From Callaeas wilsoni (lineage: Eukaryota; Chordata; Aves; Passeriformes; Callaeidae), in contig VWPU01002082.1 in NCBI GenBank assembly GCA_013398955.1, positions 1 through 64,000 on the forward strand: a stretch of 64,000 nt of DNA. Reading direction: 5' to 3'. A model generated the notes under the pieces. The model made no database searches, was not told where the DNA came from, and worked only from the letters and a program-made list of their open reading frames with translations. This document shows positions 12,918 through 25,716 of this stretch, piece by piece (the first letter of the stretch is position 1; each line of letters begins with the position of its first letter). Made by a program: the position numbers and the translations under genes.

Positions 12918-12921
12918 ACTC

Positions 12922-15900
12922 TGTAGAGCAAGATTTCATATAAAGAAGAGAATCCACATTTGTGTGACAGAATTATCAATTATGTCAGTAGAGTCAAGAC
13001 CCAAATTTTAATATTCTAAAACCAAATAACCTTTTTTCAGTGCCCAAAGTTGATCCTTCCAGCTTCATCAGTCACCTTTTCCTGTACCAAAAAAAAGATC
13101 CTGGGCCACTCCATATTGTTTATGGCCGTAAACAATTTGCTACCCAATTTACTATTGCTTTGATTTTAATTGATAAAGGAGTTCATAAGATTTGTTTCTT
13201 CTAAAGTCTTTGGACAGAATTGATGTAAAATATACTAGATAGAGACCTGCTATAAGTAAAAATAAGTTTGAATGAAGATGTATCTACTGAATTCACTTCT
13301 GAGATTCCCTGCAGGCTTACAATACAAGCACTGTATTCCAAACATAATGACAGGCACGATAAATTAATGACTTGTATTTCTGAATATAACATTATTTCAT
13401 GGATAGCACATACACACTGTTGTCACATCATACTGTCATAATATTTGTTTGATGTTCATATAAGGGCACAGTTAAGAAGAGACTGTTCATCACCTTTTTA
13501 TTAAGGTGACAAAAAAATGCGAACCATCTCTCACTTGGAAGAAGCTTGTTTGGAAATAATTTGAAACACTAGCCCTCTCAGGAGAGGCAGCAAAAATATC
13601 TCTTCTATCATCTTACAAGAGTAGCCTGTGAGCCACGTTAATCATCTTGGACTGAAATTTATAACAACATATGGAAGACTTGCCTCACTATTATTAGAAG
13701 TTGCAAGTTTCATGTGTGTTCGTCAACTAATTTAAGGGTCACTCCTGCTTCGAACATTATACCCCAAGCAATAAGTGCTATAACAGGTCATTTGCATTCA
13801 GGAAATTATTTTTGGAAGAAGCTCCTGCTTGATGCAAAAGGGCAAAGGACACTGGAAACTAAAGTCAAGAATTGACTTCTTTGGACCCTGATCCACACAG
13901 CTTTTGCAAGTCCATATGATCTTTTAATTCTGTTTCAAAGGATTTTGATAATATTGGCTTTGGAATATTTTGTCTTTAGTGATATTTTGCCAGGTTTTAT
14001 AAGTATTTACTCACGGCTTTGTGTATGTGCTTCTTAAAGAACAGAATTGCACACAAGCTTTGGTCTCTTCAACCAGCACTGTGACTTTTTTGTACCTGTA
14101 CCATGCTTCAAATTTATTGTTATTTCATTTTTTAGAAAGAAGAAAGCCACTTCATGCTATAATATCTCTGTGTCGGACTCCGTCTGTATTATAGGCATGA
14201 ATAAAGAATTTAGTGAAAAGCTGTCTGCATCTTTTTGGGTACTGATACAGCTTCTCAGTTCTCCCTAGCAGAAAACTACAAGCAAGGTTTTGTGCTCCCC
14301 CCTGCAGTGAATTTGATGGCTTTAGAAATGTTTACATAGGCACTTTGATGATGCAATATTCAACATTGCACTGCAATAGTATCCATACCCCACCCTCCTC
14401 CCCAAAATCAAAACCCCCCGGGCTCAGTCCTGCAGCCATGAAAAGACATTTTGGAAGGTTCTAAGCCACTTCCAAAAGTCGCCACTTAGCGTCAGTCAAG
14501 TGAGCAAAGTCTGTTTATTTAAGCTCTGAAACACTTCTTTTTCCTCATGAATTTTCTTTAAATATAGTCACGCTGCTCCTACACTCAAGCATGCAGCAGA
14601 TGGAAAGTAAATTTATTCTAGCTTATTTCCTGAACACTAAGCATGCAGCAGGCAAAACCACAGGTGGCGGTGTATACACTGGCTGCATGATACACCACTG
14701 GGTAGTAGTAAAAATAATGTTACATTTTACTTCTACCCTGTGAGGAAAACTACATTTCAGATCTTCTAGAGGAAATCAAGTTTTGCCTTTGAAAAATTTT
14801 GCGTTCTTATCCACTGTTAAATTACATTTAAGGGATGTCACTGATAGAAGTATTTAGTATTCTAATTATTACCCCAGTAAACTCAAGTGCAATATTTAAA
14901 ACTATTACATGATTTTAAAAAAACTTAATAATACATTGTTTACACGGGTCTAACGCATGCAAATTTCTTTTTAGATTCAAGACATTCCCATGTCATAGAA
15001 GTAGCCAGAACCACCCAAAAGTGGAATAATTTAGTGCTGCTTTTTAAGAGCCACAGTTCTCGTGAGGTTTGGCCATAGCTAAACAGGAAGCACTTTGACA
15101 AAAATGCTTTCATTCTGCCTTCCAGTCAGACAAACCTGTGGAGGAAACTGTTCAGCTGGGAGTACTCAGACAGCCAGAGGAACAACTGAATTACCTGCAA
15201 AGCTTACAGGGTTTCATGTTTAATATTCTTTTAAAAAACAGTTATTATTTAAAGAGAATGCCACTGTGGATAGCTTAATTAAAAACTTCTCTTCAACATG
15301 CAGGTGCTTTTTTTTGTAACTTCCTAATACTGGTGTGTAGAATGAGTAAATATAAGACAACTCTAGTTTATCTACGGCTGTATAATCTATATGTTACCTT
15401 GCTAGAAATACTGTAGACATTTGCAGAATATTGTTGATCACTCCATCTTCAGAGAAAGAAACTTCTTGCAGAGTAACCCTAGAGAAGGGAGACAAAAATG
15501 ACACAGAGCTGAAGCACCAATACCAAAACAGCAGAGCTATTTATTATAGAAAAAAAAAACAAGATAAATTATCTAAAGTTATGTATGGAACAGAGAAGGC
15601 AAATAAGAAATCACTGATTTCGCATAAAAATAAACAAATAGGAAAAAAAAAATAGTCCAATAGACCATATAATGGAATGGAAAGAAAAGACATTCCATAG
15701 GAGTTAAAAAGACAATACCTGATACCTAACGAGCCCACAGGAGATGCCACCATTATAATGGTTTTAGAGCACCCAGATTTACTGTAGTGTGCCCCTCAAA
15801 GCTTGGCAAGTATTTTTGATCTCATGCTTTGACACTAAAGCCAGTCCTTAGCAGAGCTCAAGGTGTGAGGTGGCAGATTATTTTGCAGGCTTGCTGAGAT

Positions 15901-18900
15901 TCCTTGAGGATTATGCAGTTTCCTAGCGTCTGTGATTTTGGTAATATAACAAAGCACCTGGTTATATTCAAACAGGCACAGGTTATCTCTGATTTCAAAG
16001 CCTCAGCCAAAATTGGTGGGGTACTAATTAAACAGCAGAAAACAGAAAAGCACATATTTCATAGAACATGCAGCTTAAAGACAGTTTCCCTGGAAAACAA
16101 AAGGCACTGGTGAAAACCAGAAGAGAGAATAGAAAGATGAAAGAGTGGACAGCAGTTCAAGTAACAAAGTTTGCATTCCCTGTAGCCATATTTCCCCGCA
16201 TACCTCTGGATAAAGCCCCTTGAATGTGATGAAAAAGAGGCCCATACATTTTAAGGAATTAGCAATTAGTAAGCACAGAAATATAAATCTACTGAATGTT
16301 AATGCTTAGGACACTAAATGGCTGAATTAGATCCAAGAATACAACCCTGAGAGTCAGCAATGAGATATTGAAAAGATATTTGCATTACATCTTTACAAAA
16401 GCAAAGAAACTTTACCAGGCTTGTTTGAAATGGAATGAAAGCAACCTGAATTCCTGGCTCCCAAGGATTTTATCTTATGGATGCAAAGCCTGCTCTGGAG
16501 GCGTGTGACTCCTCAGACACTCACAAGAACTGCCCCAACCCTATTAGCTTTTTTGGTTCATTACAACTCATTAAGAAGATTTGTGTTTCCTTGTGGTCCT
16601 CTATTTATAAACACCTGCTCTTACTCTATCATTTGTAGAGTGCCAAAAGAGATTTTCCAGAAAACCCCGAACCAAATCCACTCTATTATATAACGGCTAC
16701 TGCAACTGCCACGGCAATTTGTGAATGGAGTACCTGGATGCAAACTGTGATGGATATTTCCCCTGTGCTGTGGGGAGCAAATGGAACAGTGTAGATAAGA
16801 TAAAATCATTTCACTTCTTTAGTGGTGTCTCAGACCAACCTTCATCACCAGCTGAGCTGAGGCAGTGCCAGCATATGTGGGCAAGCTGGTTCCACCCCCT
16901 CCTTTTTTCCCTTGCCTTTGGTTCCCTTCTTGGCACTTCTCAGGAATAAAAAATGTGAGGAAATTGTCTCCCAAGACAAAGCTGGAAAATGGACTCGTCC
17001 TCAGAGGAAATCTGACTTCCCCCCAAATTAAATCCCAAATAATATACTCCCAGCTCAATTCACTGCTGGAAGATGGAAAAATATTTGTTTATCATCACCA
17101 CAGCCTGCAGCTGGGAGAAGAGGAGCCACCATTCCCATGCTCCACAGAGGTTACATCACAAACCAGGCAGCTGCAGACCGCATGTTGGAATCCCTATCCT
17201 CCACAAATTCCCGTGATTGGGAATGCTTGCGTTGTGTGTTCTTGTGCTGTCTGCTTTTATTCTGAAAGAGAAACTTCATGGGGACCATGCTGTGAGAAAG
17301 CTGAGGTGGAAACAGCCCCCGTACCATCGGCTGATTTTTGTTATTCTGTAGAGAAGGAGGGAGAGTTTGGCCAGGCCACCATGACCCTTCTCATGTGAGG
17401 CGATCCTTTGGTGTGTTTCTGGTGTGGGTTCCTTGACTGCCCTTCCTTCCAGCACAAGCACCCAGCCAGCCACGCTCTGGTCCCAGTGACCAGTGCCTGG
17501 TAATTCCTAAGGAAGAAGGATACGGGAAAGGTTTACTGTGATTTATACGCTGCAGATGGCAAACACACTCATTTGAGAGGAAGAGGTGCATAAAGCATGA
17601 CGGGTGTGTTGTAGGAACTGCCTATTAATGCCAGTTCCCAAAGAGCAACTCAACCCCAATCACTGGCTCTAATGCTCCATCTGAGGAAGATGGCTGTTTT
17701 CAGGAGGCAAAACCCTTTCCAAATGCTGCAAACACTCAGAGCATTCTGGGGCTCTAATCCTTTATAAGGTAACCAAAAAGAACACACCTCATATCTTGCT
17801 GTATGGAGAAGTTACTGACAGAGGTGACTTTCTCACTGTCTGCAAACCACAAATGACACCATTATACTGGAATAGACTTTTCAATCAGATTCTCTCTAGA
17901 AAATAAAAATGGAATTCTGTGCTATGCAATGGCATTTGCTGGTATTTTCCTCCGAGTTTGTACTTGCTACACTGTTCTGTTTCACTCTGGGCTAACACAC
18001 CTTGGGGGCATTCAAAGAGATTCTTGAAACAAAGCACATCATAATGCAAAACTAACATCCTTTCCCTTGTAATATGCTTATTTCAAAAGCAAGAGAGGCT
18101 ACAAAATTGCCTACCAATTTTCCTCTTTTTGTTACACTTTATTAGTTCTAAATGGCTGAAAGAACATGAGATTTAGCCCTATACAGCAATGCTCAAATGG
18201 AGAAAAAAAAAAAAGCTATTAATCTGAGTTATAATCAATAAATTATTAATTTATATCTATATCAGGTGAAACTACATGTTAGCCCAAAGTGCAGGGTGTT
18301 CCTATCACTAAATAATTAGCATTTCTAAGTACAGCATTCTTCCTATTTGAACAGCAAATGCACATTTCATACCATTCCAGATCCATACTGAAATAAAGAA
18401 TTCCTTCACCTTATTTTGATAAACCTTATTTCTTGTAAGAAACATATACCATTTGTCAGGTAGCACAATTGTGGAAAGTGTTTTGTGCCATTATGATCCC
18501 CCAGCTAATGCCTGCCTGACTGATGTGAGGGAAGGGCTATACAGAAAGGAAATCTCATTTCTTAAACCAGCCAGTGCAATGAGAAAGCTTTTGAGCAGAA
18601 ACTTCTCTTTTGCTTGAACGAATAATTAAACATATCTATATCTATCTATATGGAGTATATATACACAAACCCTATAACTACAGATATACCAACATAGTAA
18701 TTTTTAGCATAATTTAGGATTTACTGAAGCAATTTCTCTCTACCAAGTTATTACTGAGATGTTAAAATTTACCACACTGTTTTCTCAGAGTTACTCATAT
18801 AAATCATCTATTAAAGTTTAGAATTAGCAAAGCAGACAACTGCACAATTCAATAGTTATTAATTGGTTTTCCTTTGTTCTAGAGGCTTTGGACAAAATGC

Positions 18901-20724
18901 TTCAATTTCTTAATGTTGAGAAATGTTGAGCTACTTCAGTAAATTGTAGAAAGTATAATAAAGCAATTTGATGTTGTCAATTTTATTTCCCTTTTGCATT
19001 GCATTCCTAATTGTACCATCCATCTCTTTTAATAAGTATGCTCTGGAAAGCCTTAAAAGTTTGGTCAAGTGATTTTATTTTTAATTGATCATAACTTCAG
19101 CTTTTGCATGCAGCAAGTCCTTTTTCTTCTTAAAACTTCAGAAGCAGTTGTGAAGTTCCTCAGATTTGTGTACTGGAAAAACCCTGGTACAAAGTTCACT
19201 TGACATAAAAAAAGCTTTGTGTGGTTATCACAAAGTCAGTAGCAAACAAATAACTCTGTATCTATTAATCTGGGTATCCATGGAATATTTTTCTCCAATA
19301 ACTCTTCCAGATCTACTCACTAAAAGCCATTCTCCAGCCTCATTATGCTAGGATATCTTTAAACTTTGAAGCAACAGCCACTGTAACATTTCAGCTTTAC
19401 TATGTGAATTCTGTTTTTTAAACATCCTCTCAATCATTTGCATAGTCAATAGGGAGTATGAAATCCTTACATGATTTCCATGAGTATAGGGCATATATCC
19501 ATGGATACAGTGGTAGTCAGGCTCTTTGCTACGAAGACTTAATTCTTAAATAGTTTTGTATCTCTGCAGAATGGTAGAGAGGGGTTGAAATTCTGTTACT
19601 GAAGGTAAAAAACCCTCAAACAGTCAATTCCCTTGTGGCTTATCCTTGTTTCTTATCAAACAGTTGGCTAATGCTGCCAACTAGCAGGCTGATGGGAGAG
19701 AAAAACTTGAAATCCCAAGGATAAAAAACAAAAACCTAAAGCAAACTTGTAAATTTTTAAAGCATCAGCCTTTAAAATTGTTAGGAATTGGAAGTGTCTG
19801 CTAAAGGAGCCAGAGGCAATTCCCAAGAGAAAAGGGCAGTAAAGTTAAAGCTTCAGGCAGTACAGGCAGCTTTCCTTCAGCTGATGCTCTTGTGTGATGC
19901 TTCATAATGGAGCTCATAAATAGGGAACATCTTTACTACACCAGCAGGGAGCGAACAACAAACAAGGAAAGATATAAATAAAGGAGAGAGAGTTAAAGCT
20001 GAGTTTTTTCTTGGATGCCCCAACACCTTTAAACAGTTGTACTAGTTACGTGAAAATCCTCCAAAGCTACCTAATTTATTAAAAATCTTAGTATTTATGT
20101 TCTTTTCTTCCAAATGAGAATCAAATACATCAAGCAGTTTTATACAGTCTCTGATCTGCTCTTTGTCTTCTAAAACCCTAAAGCAGCTTATGTAATTTCC
20201 TGTCTCTGCATTATTTTCTACAGGGGTTTTCATAAGTACCTGATTCTTTGGGGTTTTACTTTAAAAGAGGCAGCTTCCTCAGAAACCACAGCCTTTTGTG
20301 CCTGCTTTTCTCCATAATATACTTATGACATTAAATGACTTTGTAGGGTTATTTGTTTGTAATATTTTTCATCATAAGAAAATAGTTGATTAACTTTTTT
20401 CTATAGGGTTAATAAAAATTTCCATTACCAGCATTTTAATGCCAGGGTTAAATAGCCTAGCTCTAAGTTGTAAATTCGACCTTTGCTGATGAATATGCCA
20501 GATTCAAAGGTCTTCTTGGATGACTGCAGATCTGAATGTTGCTTGATTTCTTCAAGAATGTTACCATCACTTTTCATTTAATCCTAGAGGCATTTGCCTC
20601 AAATTAGCCTATCTAAAGCTGACCATAGACAAGTAGAATGTGGCAGAAAGGAAAGAAGCTTAATTTCACCATAAGTTCATCTTATTGATGGACTTCACCT
20701 TCCTCAAAGGTCTTTGCTCATGAA
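12922..20724. other. Intergenic DNA, no gene recognised
   Basis: About 7.8 kb of mostly AT-rich sequence with short A-runs (15550, 15640, 18205) and a TATC/TATA-rich microsatellite-like tract (18630-18665). A 177-codon open frame at 16865-17398 lacks recognisable domains and is treated as unsupported. No tRNA, snoRNA or clear transposon was identified. Confidence 0.5.
18630..18665. repeat. Imperfect TATC/TATA microsatellite
   Basis: A run of catatctatatctatctata-like units continues into alternating TA. It is imperfect. Confidence 0.6.
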
Positions 20725-21560
20725 CTAGTGGGGCTGACTGACAGAGCTTTAAACTAGACTTGAAGGGAGAGGGGATAACATCAAGATTGGCCATGACAAG
20801 TAGTGGGACGACATGCCAGGGTTAGAGGGATGGGATGCAAGCAAGAGCCCTGAGCTGGTGGCTCCAGGACACACTGGCTGTGCTGGAGCACACTTGAAGT
20901 CTCACAGAGATGAGCCAGGGGACTGTGAGGCAATCAGAGCCAAGATGGAAACACCAGTGAAATACTTCAGAGAGCCCAGCTGAGGTGCCTCTACACCACT
21001 GCACACAGCGTGGGCAGCAAACAGGAGGAGCTGGAAGCCACCGTGCTGCTAAAAACTGTGACCTAGTTGTCATTCCTCAAGCTTGGTGGGACGAATGCCA
21101 TGAGTGGGGTGCGGCTATTGATGGCTCCAGGCTGTTCAGAAGGGACAGGTGGGGAAAGAGAGGCCGAGGGGTTGCCCTGGACATCAGGAGATGGACAGAG
21201 TGTGAAGAGCTGTCTCTAAAGAACAGCCACGAGCAGGTTCAGAGCTCACGGGGAAGAATCAGAGATGAAGCCAAGGAACCTCGTGGACGCTGCCTACCGC
21301 ACGTCCCCTGATCAAGGGGAGCCTGTTGATGAGGCCTTCTTGCCCCAGCTACAGGAGAGCCCACACTCCCAGGCTCTTGTCATGCTGAGGGGCTTCAACC
21401 ACGCTGGCATGTCCTGGGAAAGCAGCACAGCGAGCTCTGTGTGACCCAGGAAGCTCCTGGAGTGCAAGGAAGATAACTTCTTTGGCCAGGTAAGAGACAG
21501 CCCTTCCAGAGGGGAGGTGATACTGCACCTGACGGTCACCAATGCAAGTGAGCACAAGAT
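20725..21560 (+). pseudogene. Dead CR1 LINE internal fragment (ORF2 endonuclease region)
   Basis: On the plus strand the segment follows the start of CR1 ORF2. Around 20990-21060 the remnant peptide resembles LYTNARSMGNKQEELEA, the start of the apurinic-like endonuclease domain. Later pieces match the stretch following the endonuclease catalytic core (RRDRWGKRGRGVAL near 21139-21180, then GDFN-like and FLEC-like blocks to about 21480). Several frameshifts and stops interrupt it; the longest surviving frame is 20985-21311 (108 codons). Most CR1 copies are 3' fragments, so an internal piece without its 3' tail suggests later deletion or rearrangement. Limits are approximate. Confidence 0.85.
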
Positions 21561-21917
21561 GAAAAAACACTTTCTTAACTCTGCATATTGCTATATTGCT
21601 GGGATTTTTCTTATCACTTACAGACAAGTGGTGTTACAGGCTGCTCCCATTCAGCCTGTGGATTCAGTAGAGGCAAAACCACAGAGTGGGACCAAAGCAA
21701 AGGAGGCATGCAGGTCATAGGGAGGGCAGCAAAAGGGTAGTTTAGGATGGGAAGCCAAATCTATCCCATAAATAGCTATCTTCTGATCAAAAAAGCTAAT
21801 TAATTCAGTCCATAATGGCACTGAGGAAGACTGAACAGAGCCAAATTCACTGCATTTCGCAAAACAGCATTTTCCTGTTCTTTTGGGAACATGTTAGCTT
21901 TTAATCCCTTTTGTATT

Positions 21918-21979
21918 AAAAAAAAAAAAGAGAAGAAAAGAAAAAAGAAAAGGAAAAAGAAATAGGAAAAGGAAAAAGA
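21918..21979. repeat. Homopurine (A/G) low-complexity tract
   Basis: An almost pure A/G run on the plus strand with a single T at 21963. Minus-strand translation gives only a Phe/Ser/Leu run, so it is not coding. Confidence 0.85.
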
Positions 21980-24292
21980 CTTTTCAGAGCAGCAGCCCTT
22001 GCTTCCCAGCCGATGCTGTTCCAGAACAACCCAGCAGAGGACAGGCCACTCACACAAAATCACTGACCTCCTGGGGTGAAAATCCCCTTCGAAGTGCTGT
22101 GCCTTGGAGAAAACACAAGAGTTCTTGTAGCTAGTGATGCCTAGACAAAGTATTTTGGTATTTCAAGCACTTTAATTGTGCAAATGCACAAGTGAAACCT
22201 ATCCAAGCACGGTAACAACTCTTTAGAGGAATCCAAGGTTTCCCATCAGCGATGCAGCAATTTTAAAAGACGTTGAAGATGAAAGTCAGGATGAATGTCA
22301 GGAATTTTGGGTAAAAGCAGAAAAGCTCCAACTATAAAGAAAGGAAAGACAGTATCCTTTAAGAGGGGCAGAACCCTTAGAATTAAGTAGATATTTAACA
22401 GGGCTCTTTTACAAGATATATTATAAGATATATAGACACCATAGCAAAGGCTGCAGAATAAAATCCTGAATACAAAAAAAAAAAACCAGTAAAACTGGAA
22501 GCTTTCACTATAACTGCATCCTCCCTTAAAAGTTTTTAATGAACTTAATATACTTCCCTATCTGTTTCTAGGTTTCATTTCAACTATTGTATCAGGTGGA
22601 CTCTGGAGCAATGTGTACTGGAACACGCAGGAGAGGAAAAAGCAAGAGGGCATTTTTGGCCCAATTCCACAGGCACAGTTATGCACGGCAACACAAAAGC
22701 TGCAGGCAGGAGGGAGATGGCCAGAAGCTGAAGGTAGCCCTGTACAACTTCCCCCAAGCCTATATTCAGCAGCATCTCTTGGGCGAGCTGAGAGGTGCAT
22801 GATGGGCTGAAATGGCCACAGCAGCCCTTTGCCACCAGTTTTACCTGTTTCCCCCATCTTATCCATTGCACAGTTGCATACCATGGCTTGTGAGACACTC
22901 CTTAGCAGGCTGGACTCACTACTGCAACACCCACAGCTCCTGAGTGGAGGAAATCATCTGGCAGACTGTGACATTTTGTCCTGGTACTCAAACCACAGAC
23001 CCAAGTACACCTCGTGGGAGACCACTCAAAACCCCAAGTCGCTGAATGTCTTGGTCTTCATTCAAAAGCCACCTACCAGCAGGGGTTGAGAAGGAGTTGC
23101 AGGACACCGCATCCAGATGCCAGTGTACCAAGGCATCCATACCCTGAGCCACACTTGCTCTTCTCCTGTGTGAAATAGGATATTTAGGACTCAGAACTGG
23201 TAAATCCAAGATGGACGTATTTCTTTCTTGGTAAGCTGAGGGAATTAAATATTCATGCCATCAACATATATGAAGTTGACTTCCAGTAGCTGACACAGCA
23301 GAATGTTTAGAAGGTTATATATGACTACTTTTTCAGGAAAAAAAAACGTATAGCAAAGGACAAACTCAGGCCATTTGTTACAGAGCAAGAACTCACACGA
23401 GTTACAGCTTTCATATTTTAGTTCATGGTAGTAAGTTTAAAAGTGGTTATGTTTGCCTCACTGTAGATGCATTTACATAATGGAATTGGGATGATGTTTC
23501 CATAGGCATTTTGTTATTGCAAGAGTTCTTTCTAAGTGCTTTATAGACGTGGTCTTATACCTGCTTTGTGGTTCAAAGTAATGTATTTATCTTGTGATTC
23601 AAGTGGCTAAGAAAAAGCACCTGGTGAGCTAAGACAGCTGGACTCATAGTCAAGCACTTGAAACACCCTAACTCCACTGCATTGAATTGTATGTCTGAGT
23701 TTTTCTATTCAAATTTAACTGTTCCAAACAAAATAACTTCACAAACATTATTTCCAGCTTATAGCAGCAAAGAGAGAGATGAGTCTAGTCCAAGAAGATT
23801 TAAAATGGAGTTTTCTATCCATTTCATTTTGCTATTCTGGAATTTAAGCTTTGTGCTGGCAAAAGTGAGAGAAAAGCTTACCCAATTAGTATCTTCTTCA
23901 GCAGCTCAGGAGGAATGCTATCTCTTCCTTATAAGCAAACCAGGGAGAGAAGCCAACTGGTTCAGAGGTAGGACTTGACATCAATGTAAACAGCAATCAC
24001 AGACTTACAGTGCATTTTGCAACACCTGCTTTGTTTCGTCAAGTTCTACCTTCTGAGGTGAATCAATGACGAGAACTATTTCATTTAACTTGAACAACAG
24101 AATAAAGAAAAGTGAATTTCTGATCCTGCAGGCTGTAAAGGAAGTGTTTGTAAATGTAGCCTACAGCAGGATGAAGTCGTCCAGTTACTGGCAGGGTTAT
24201 AATCCATGTCTCTTTCCTCCCCTGCCAGGAAAGCAGCTCTTCATGCCCCTATAACTCTCCCTTTTCCCAGAAATGTCCTGGTTCCCTTCCAT

Positions 24293-24472
24293 GCGGGCTC
24301 GGTCGTCCCCCAGCACAAGCTGAGCTCGCAGGCTGCTGTCCGTGCGCGCCGCTGGCCGGCCAGGGGTGACAGGCTGCGGATGCTCCAGGGCGAGCGGCGT
24401 GCTGAGCGCTGCCGAGGGAGCACGAGCTCACTGCCTGCCAAAAACCATGGGTAATGCTTGGGCTCCGCTCGC
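24293..24472. promoter_or_regulatory. CpG-rich patch upstream of MSTN
   Basis: About 18 CpG dinucleotides fall within 180 bp, including clusters near 24341-24352 and 24391-24415, while the flanks are nearly CpG-free. It could be a small unmethylated regulatory element or an alternative non-coding promoter, 3.7 kb 5' of the MSTN start codon. No TATA box or exon could be assigned. Confidence 0.35.
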
Positions 24473-25351
24473 CTTCTCCTCAGGGAGGGCATTAGTAATC
24501 TCCTTTTCCTCTGCACAGTCACTGTTTTTCCATAGAACTTGCAGTTACAGCATGTCTTTGAAACCTCTTTATCAGTCAGATTTGTAGGGGGTGGGTTTGG
24601 TTTCCTTTTCCTTTTTTTTTTTTAATTTTTAAAAAAATTTTTTAAGGCTTTCCAAAAGCTCATGGTGGAAGGGAGAAAGTAGAGAAGTTGCCAGGTAGAC
24701 AGACGTATGCCTTTTTCCTTTAGAAAGGAACATTCTTGCAGTGCTTGATTTTGGGGGCCTGAGCCATGATCTTCGCATAGTCAGGGTTGGGAATACTATT
24801 CACTATTGGCAGGCACAACGGGTAGAATGACACAAATCCCAAAGATAATATTAAAATGCCATAAAGTTCAGTAAGATGTGCATTTCATTTTTAACTCTTC
24901 GTTAGTTTTGCTAGTGATAATGTGTTAGGGTTTTGTTGTTGTTGGGGTTTTTTAAAATATTTTTTTGCCTAACAAATTTTAAAACAACTTTTACCCGGTC
25001 TCTTCATCGCTTATTTTTATCTCTTCTATCACCTACTTCTGTAGTCATCACTTTCCAAAAACACTACAATGCCAGTCAGACAGAAAAACAAATCACATAT
25101 TCTATTATTATTATCAAAGAAATTAGATCGTTCAATAGCTCCTGATCAAGTCCAACTCTTTGTGCTCTTTCCTAAATTCTTGCAATTTCAGAAAAAAAAG
25201 AATAAGCCAGCAACCAGAAAAGATGAAAAGTATTCTACTAACAGCTTAGCGTTATTCAGAGTATATATTAAACGCATTTTATGAGGGAAATGGAAAAACA
25301 TTGCTCTCTGTTATGCAGCTGCTGGTGAATTCTGGGGTGCTTTTGTCACCC

Positions 25352-25716
25352 CGGTCCCAAGTCCCTGTGTCACCAGTGCAGCTGCTATTGCCGCCTCCTG
25401 ACCAGCGGTGCTCGGCAGGCTCTGTTTGCCACCGCGCGTCACCTGAGAGCCAGCTGAGCTCTGGCTCACCGCTCGCTGGGGTTCCGGCCTCGCAGGAGAG
25501 CCCCTCGGTGCTGCAGCCAGAAATAAACGCTGCGCAGAAGGGAGCAAAGGGAGCCTTGTTTGCAGATTAATGCCATCTCGGCAGAAGATCGGGAAAAGAA
25601 CCTCGAAGCTCCGCATGGTGAGGCTGGCCAGCCAGAGTGGGAAGGGCTGCAGGAGAAGGAGAAGGAGCAGGCGAGGCAGCAGCGTGGCTGCAGAGCGCAG
25701 CCCCAGAGGAGTCACG
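25352..25716. promoter_or_regulatory. Second CpG-rich patch upstream of MSTN
   Basis: About 22 CpGs occur over 365 bp, again surrounded by CpG-poor DNA. An AATAAA hexamer sits within it (near 25523), so an old LTR-derived origin is an alternative to a regulatory island. Overlapping open frames on both strands are the expected by-product of GC-rich sequence. Confidence 0.35.

Noticed and set aside
21800..22063. Minus-strand frame with a long Phe/Leu stretch as a membrane protein
   Set aside because: The hydrophobic run is the translation of the homopurine tract.
24449..24587. Short frame starting MGNAWAPL as the myristoylated small AKAP (C2orf88)
   Set aside because: Only the initial MG is suggestive; the rest lacks the PKA-binding helix and the strand is opposite to that expected from synteny.
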